Of a stretch of 8,125 nucleotides of DNA, positions 6,046 through 8,125 are shown piece after piece; the stretch's first letter is position 1; every line of letters starts with the position of its first letter. The notes below the pieces were generated by a model. The model ran no database searches, was not told where the DNA came from, and was given only the letters and a program-made list of their open reading frames with translations. Location: positions 1-8,125 of the forward strand of contig JAKPUV010000346.1 in NCBI GenBank assembly GCA_029554925.1, in the 5' to 3' direction. Position numbers and translations under genes: made by a program. This DNA is from Candidatus Hydrogenedentota bacterium (GTDB taxonomy: Bacteria; Hydrogenedentota; Hydrogenedentia; Hydrogenedentales; CAITNO01).

Positions 6046-6633
6046 TCAGCGCGGCATGGTGGTGAAGAAAACGTTGAAGGCGGCGTTGTCCGGGGCGGCG
6101 ATCTCCGCCTCCACGGGCACCCGCCGCAGCGCCGCGCCCTCGGGGGCGGGGGCGGACGGGGGGGAGACCGGAAGGTCCACGAGGACCATCTGCGGGTTCT
6201 GGGTGACGGCGACATCGCCGCCGGCCCCCGGCCCCACCTCGCCGAGCGCGGTGATCATGGGGGTGCCCGCGGAGAAGTCGGCCTCAGCCACGCGGTACTC
6301 CGCCTTGAGGAGCCATTTGCCCGGTCCGGCGGGGGTGATGGTGCCGGAGAGGTTGAAGGTGCCCCGGAGGGAGTACCCCTTGCCGTCGGGAAGCGGACTC
6401 ACCTCGATGCTGGCATTTGGCCGGGTGTCGGGGTTGACCGCAAGTTCGGAGTGCGCTTTTCCCTCCTCAACCACGGTGTGCGTGGTGACGGGGGGCTTTC
6501 CCTCCGCGGGGGCCGGGGAGGCGGCAGGGGCCGCGGCCTTCTCCGGCTCGGGCGCCGAGGGGATACATCCGGAGAGCACGGCGGCCAGACCTGCCAGCGC
6601 CGCGCACAGCGCGAAGATTCGAAGGTGTTTCAT
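6046..6633 (-). CDS. Putative lipoprotein, family not recognised
   Basis: A 195-residue protein with a type II signal peptide: MKHLR, a hydrophobic stretch, then the lipobox LSGC with Cys23 as the lipidation site. It is therefore likely membrane-anchored on the periplasmic side. Residues about 24-48 form a flexible Ala/Pro/Glu-rich tether. The rest (about 50-195) alternates hydrophobic and polar residues as in a beta sandwich (SLRGTFNLSGTITPAG, WLLKAEYRVAEADF, NPQMVLVDLPV, NAAFNVFFTTMP). I do not recognise the family and propose no function. It is the first gene of a four-gene operon and lies 17 nt before rsmA, an odd partner for a cytoplasmic rRNA methyltransferase. AGGAAA precedes the ATG by about 12 nt within a structured leader. 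The ATG at 6633 is chosen because it gives a textbook lipoprotein signal. Confidence 0.82.
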   Translation of the reverse strand: MKHLRIFALCAALAGLAAVLSGCIPSAPEPEKAAAPAASPAPAEGKPPVTTHTVVEEGKAHSELAVNPDTRPNASIEVSPLPDGKGYSLRGTFNLSGTITPAGPGKWLLKAEYRVAEADFSAGTPMITALGEVGPGAGGDVAVTQNPQMVLVDLPVSPPSAPAPEGAALRRVPVEAEIAAPDNAAFNVFFTTMPR

Positions 6634-6634
6634 T

Positions 6635-6681
6635 GGGGGCCGCTTTCCTGGGTTGGCCCCCGCGCCCTGTTTGCGCGGGGG
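6635..6681 (-). promoter_or_regulatory. Operon leader with two mutually exclusive hairpins around the ribosome binding site
   Basis: In the RNA sense (minus strand), hairpin A pairs CCCCCGCGC (6681-6673) with GCGCGGGGG (6665-6657) in a perfect 9-bp stem with a 7-nt loop. Hairpin B pairs GGGGGCC (6661-6655) with GGCCCCC (6641-6635) in a perfect 7-bp stem. Its 13-nt loop carries the AGGAAA Shine-Dalgarno sequence, and its 3' arm ends one base before the ATG. Both use the same GGGGG, so only one can form at a time. A leaves the ribosome site open and B closes it off. No upstream promoter could be placed with confidence; TTGCCA at 6729-6724 is a possible -35 without a good -10. The pairing is seen directly; a regulatory role is inference. 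Confidence 0.45.
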
Positions 6682-6740
6682 TCCAGCGGCACATGGTACA
6701 CAATGGGGGGGGCGGCATCCAAATGGCAAGGGGGCGACTT

Positions 6741-6769
6741 TTGCGTTCCGGCGCCGCCGGGGGTAGAAT
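6741..6769 (+). promoter_or_regulatory. Candidate promoter of the FHA-GAF-cyclase gene
   Basis: TTGCGT (6741-6746), a 17-nt spacer and TAGAAT (6764-6769) form a good sigma-70-type pair. The expected transcription start near 6776 would fall on the AGGAG ribosome binding site (6776-6780), leaving a leader of only about 12 nt. The spacer contains the palindrome CCGGCG-c-CGCCGG (6748-6760), which could bind a regulator or may reflect GC bias. Confidence 0.5.
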
Positions 6770-6787
6770 GCGGCCAGGAGAACCGCA

Positions 6788-8125
6788 ATGCCGCAGGTTA
6801 TCGTGGAGCAGCCGGGTGTTCCGCCCATGTCGGTGCCCCTGGTGGGGAGCGAGGTCACGTTCGGACGGTCCGAGGACAACCATGTCGTGCTGGTGGCCGA
6901 GGAGGTGTCCCGCCACCATGTCCGGCTGTATTTCCGGGACAACATGTGGGTTCTCCGGGACATGAAGAGCCTCAACGGGACCTACGTGAACCGCCAGCGC
7001 ATTGTGGAGCGGGCGCTCAAGCACCTCGACGAGATATTTCTCGGGGGGAAATGCCGGCTGATTTTCCGCGATGACACGGCGATGGGGACGCGGTCGCCCG
7101 CCGCGAAGGAGACCGAGCGGGACAGCAAACTGCTGGAGAGCCTGAACACCATCCGCAGCCAGATGGCGCAGGTGGACAGCAGCATGACGATGATCGGGAA
7201 GACGGGGAAGACCTCGGCGCGCGTGAAGACGCCGGTGCCCAACGAGGAGGAGATGGTCCGTATCGGGCGGGCCTACCGCCGCCTGGCCGCGCTGAACAAG
7301 GTCAACCAGGTCATGGCGTCGAACTTCGACCTGGAGCGGCGCCTGGCGGCCATGCTGGACACGGTGCTGGAGGTGCTGGAGGCGCAGCGGGGCTTTGTGC
7401 TGCTGCGGGCCGCCGACGGGCGCACCCTGGAGGTCAAGGTGGCCCGCGAGATGGGGCGCGAGCTGGAGGCGTCCTCCCCCAGCATGGGCATCGCGGGGCG
7501 CGCCGCCATAGACGGCGAAGCCGTGCTGATGGCGGACCGCGAGAGCAACCGCGAGTTCGGCACGCGCGACAGCGTCATCCGCACGGGCATCGTCAGCGCC
7601 ATGTGCGTGCCCCTGCGCATAGAGGACCGCATCCTGGGGTCCGTCTACCTGGACACCAACGTCCGGAACCACCGGTTCGCGGAGGAGGACGTGGAGCTGT
7701 TCTCCTCCCTGGCGTCGCAGGCCGCCCTGGCCATAGACAACGCCCGCCTGCACTCGGAGATTCTGGAGGCGGAGCACCGGCGCGAGAGTCTGGCGCGGTT
7801 CCTGCCCAACGCCCTGGTGAACAAGATCATCAACGACTCGCAGAGCCTGGAGCTGGGCGGGCAGAAGACCCTCGTGACGACCATGTTCTGCGACATCCGG
7901 GGCTCGTCGAAACTGGCGGAGCAGCTCGCGCCGCAGGATCTCGTGGCGCTGCTCAACGAGCATTTCACGGCGATGACGGAGATCGTCTTCAAGTACCAGG
8001 GCACCCTGGACAAGTACATCGGCGACGAGATCATGGCGGTTTTCGGCGCGCCCTTCCGCACGGGCGACGAGCCCTTCCGCGCGGTGTGCTGCGCCCTGGA
8101 AATGCAGACCCGCAACCGCGAGCTC
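6788..8125 (+). CDS. FHA-GAF-class III nucleotide cyclase (5' part, runs off right edge)
   Basis: 446 codons are visible in one frame. Residues 1-95 form an FHA phosphothreonine-binding domain with G26-R27, SRHH at 41-44, N63-G64-T65 and N68, all the expected contacts. A polar linker follows (about 96-160), then a GAF sensor domain (about 165-322), and a helix (HSEILEAEHRRESLARFLP) leading to the catalytic domain. The class III cyclase core shows metal-binding Asp369 in MFCDIRGSS and Asp413 in LDKYIGDEIMAVFGAP. Lys409 suits adenine selection, hinting at adenylate cyclase, but the second specificity residue and the transition-state Asn/Arg lie outside the window. The protein likely makes a cyclic nucleotide in the cytoplasm under control of a phosphoprotein partner and a GAF ligand. 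AGGAG sits 7 nt before the ATG. It is divergent from the lipoprotein-rsmA operon with a 154-nt gap. Confidence 0.93.
   Translation, partial: MPQVIVEQPGVPPMSVPLVGSEVTFGRSEDNHVVLVAEEVSRHHVRLYFRDNMWVLRDMKSLNGTYVNRQRIVERALKHLDEIFLGGKCRLIFRDDTAMGTRSPAAKETERDSKLLESLNTIRSQMAQVDSSMTMIGKTGKTSARVKTPVPNEEEMVRIGRAYRRLAALNKVNQVMASNFDLERRLAAMLDTVLEVLEAQRGFVLLRAADGRTLEVKVAREMGRELEASSPSMGIAGRAAIDGEAVLMADRESNREFGTRDSVIRTGIVSAMCVPLRIEDRILGSVYLDTNVRNHRFAEEDVELFSSLASQAALAIDNARLHSEILEAEHRRESLARFLPNALVNKIINDSQSLELGGQKTLVTTMFCDIRGSSKLAEQLAPQDLVALLNEHFTAMTEIVFKYQGTLDKYIGDEIMAVFGAPFRTGDEPFRAVCCALEMQTRNREL

Noticed and set aside
6705..6712. Run of eight G as a phase-variation tract
   Set aside because: It is intergenic and not in an optimal promoter spacer; a single short homopolymer in a GC-rich genome is weak evidence.
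6467..7963. Minus-strand open frame of 498 codons opposite the FHA-GAF-cyclase gene
   Set aside because: It lies opposite well-defined FHA, GAF and cyclase motifs and runs through the divergent intergenic region; no family features.

Overview
This is a GC-rich, gene-dense bacterial chromosomal window. Third codon positions are strongly G/C, which is why long antisense open frames shadow nearly every gene. The gene content (secreted nucleoside hydrolase, FHA-GAF-cyclase fusion, stand-alone receiver, sigma-54, B12-binding radical SAM protein) would suit an environmental, metabolically versatile bacterium. The flavour recalls Planctomycetota, Hydrogenedentota or Lentisphaerota, but nothing here fixes the phylum. 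I see no phage, transposon, CRISPR array, rRNA or tRNA.

Layout. (1) 1-906, minus: 5' part of a B12-binding radical SAM enzyme that continues past the left edge. Its AT-rich promoter region (907-975) holds a near-perfect 16-bp palindrome that looks like an operator. (2) 1000-1944, minus: a secreted nucleoside hydrolase-like protein, divergent from (3) 2078-3523, plus: sigma-54 (rpoN), which has a readable sigma-70-type promoter, followed 29 nt later by a small Dabb-domain gene (3553-3858). (4) 3831-6633, minus: a tight four-gene operon, transcribed as lipoprotein, rsmA (ksgA), single-domain response regulator, alpha/beta-hydrolase. Gaps are 17 nt, 15 nt and a 4-nt ATGA overlap. The 3' end of the hydrolase gene overlaps the convergent Dabb gene by 28 bp. 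(5) 6788-8125, plus: the start of an FHA-GAF-class III nucleotide cyclase gene, divergent from the operon and cut by the right edge.

How they fit together. The window mixes housekeeping (rsmA 16S rRNA dimethylation, rpoN) with signalling (receiver, FHA-GAF-cyclase) and small catabolic or unknown enzymes. No coherent defence or biosynthetic system is visible. The signals most worth a second look are regulatory: two mutually exclusive perfect hairpins in the leader of the lipoprotein-rsmA operon, positioned to expose or close off the ribosome binding site, and the operator-like palindrome in front of the radical SAM gene. The non-canonical rpoN locus, the Cx4CxxC cluster motif and the divergent receiver are secondary points.
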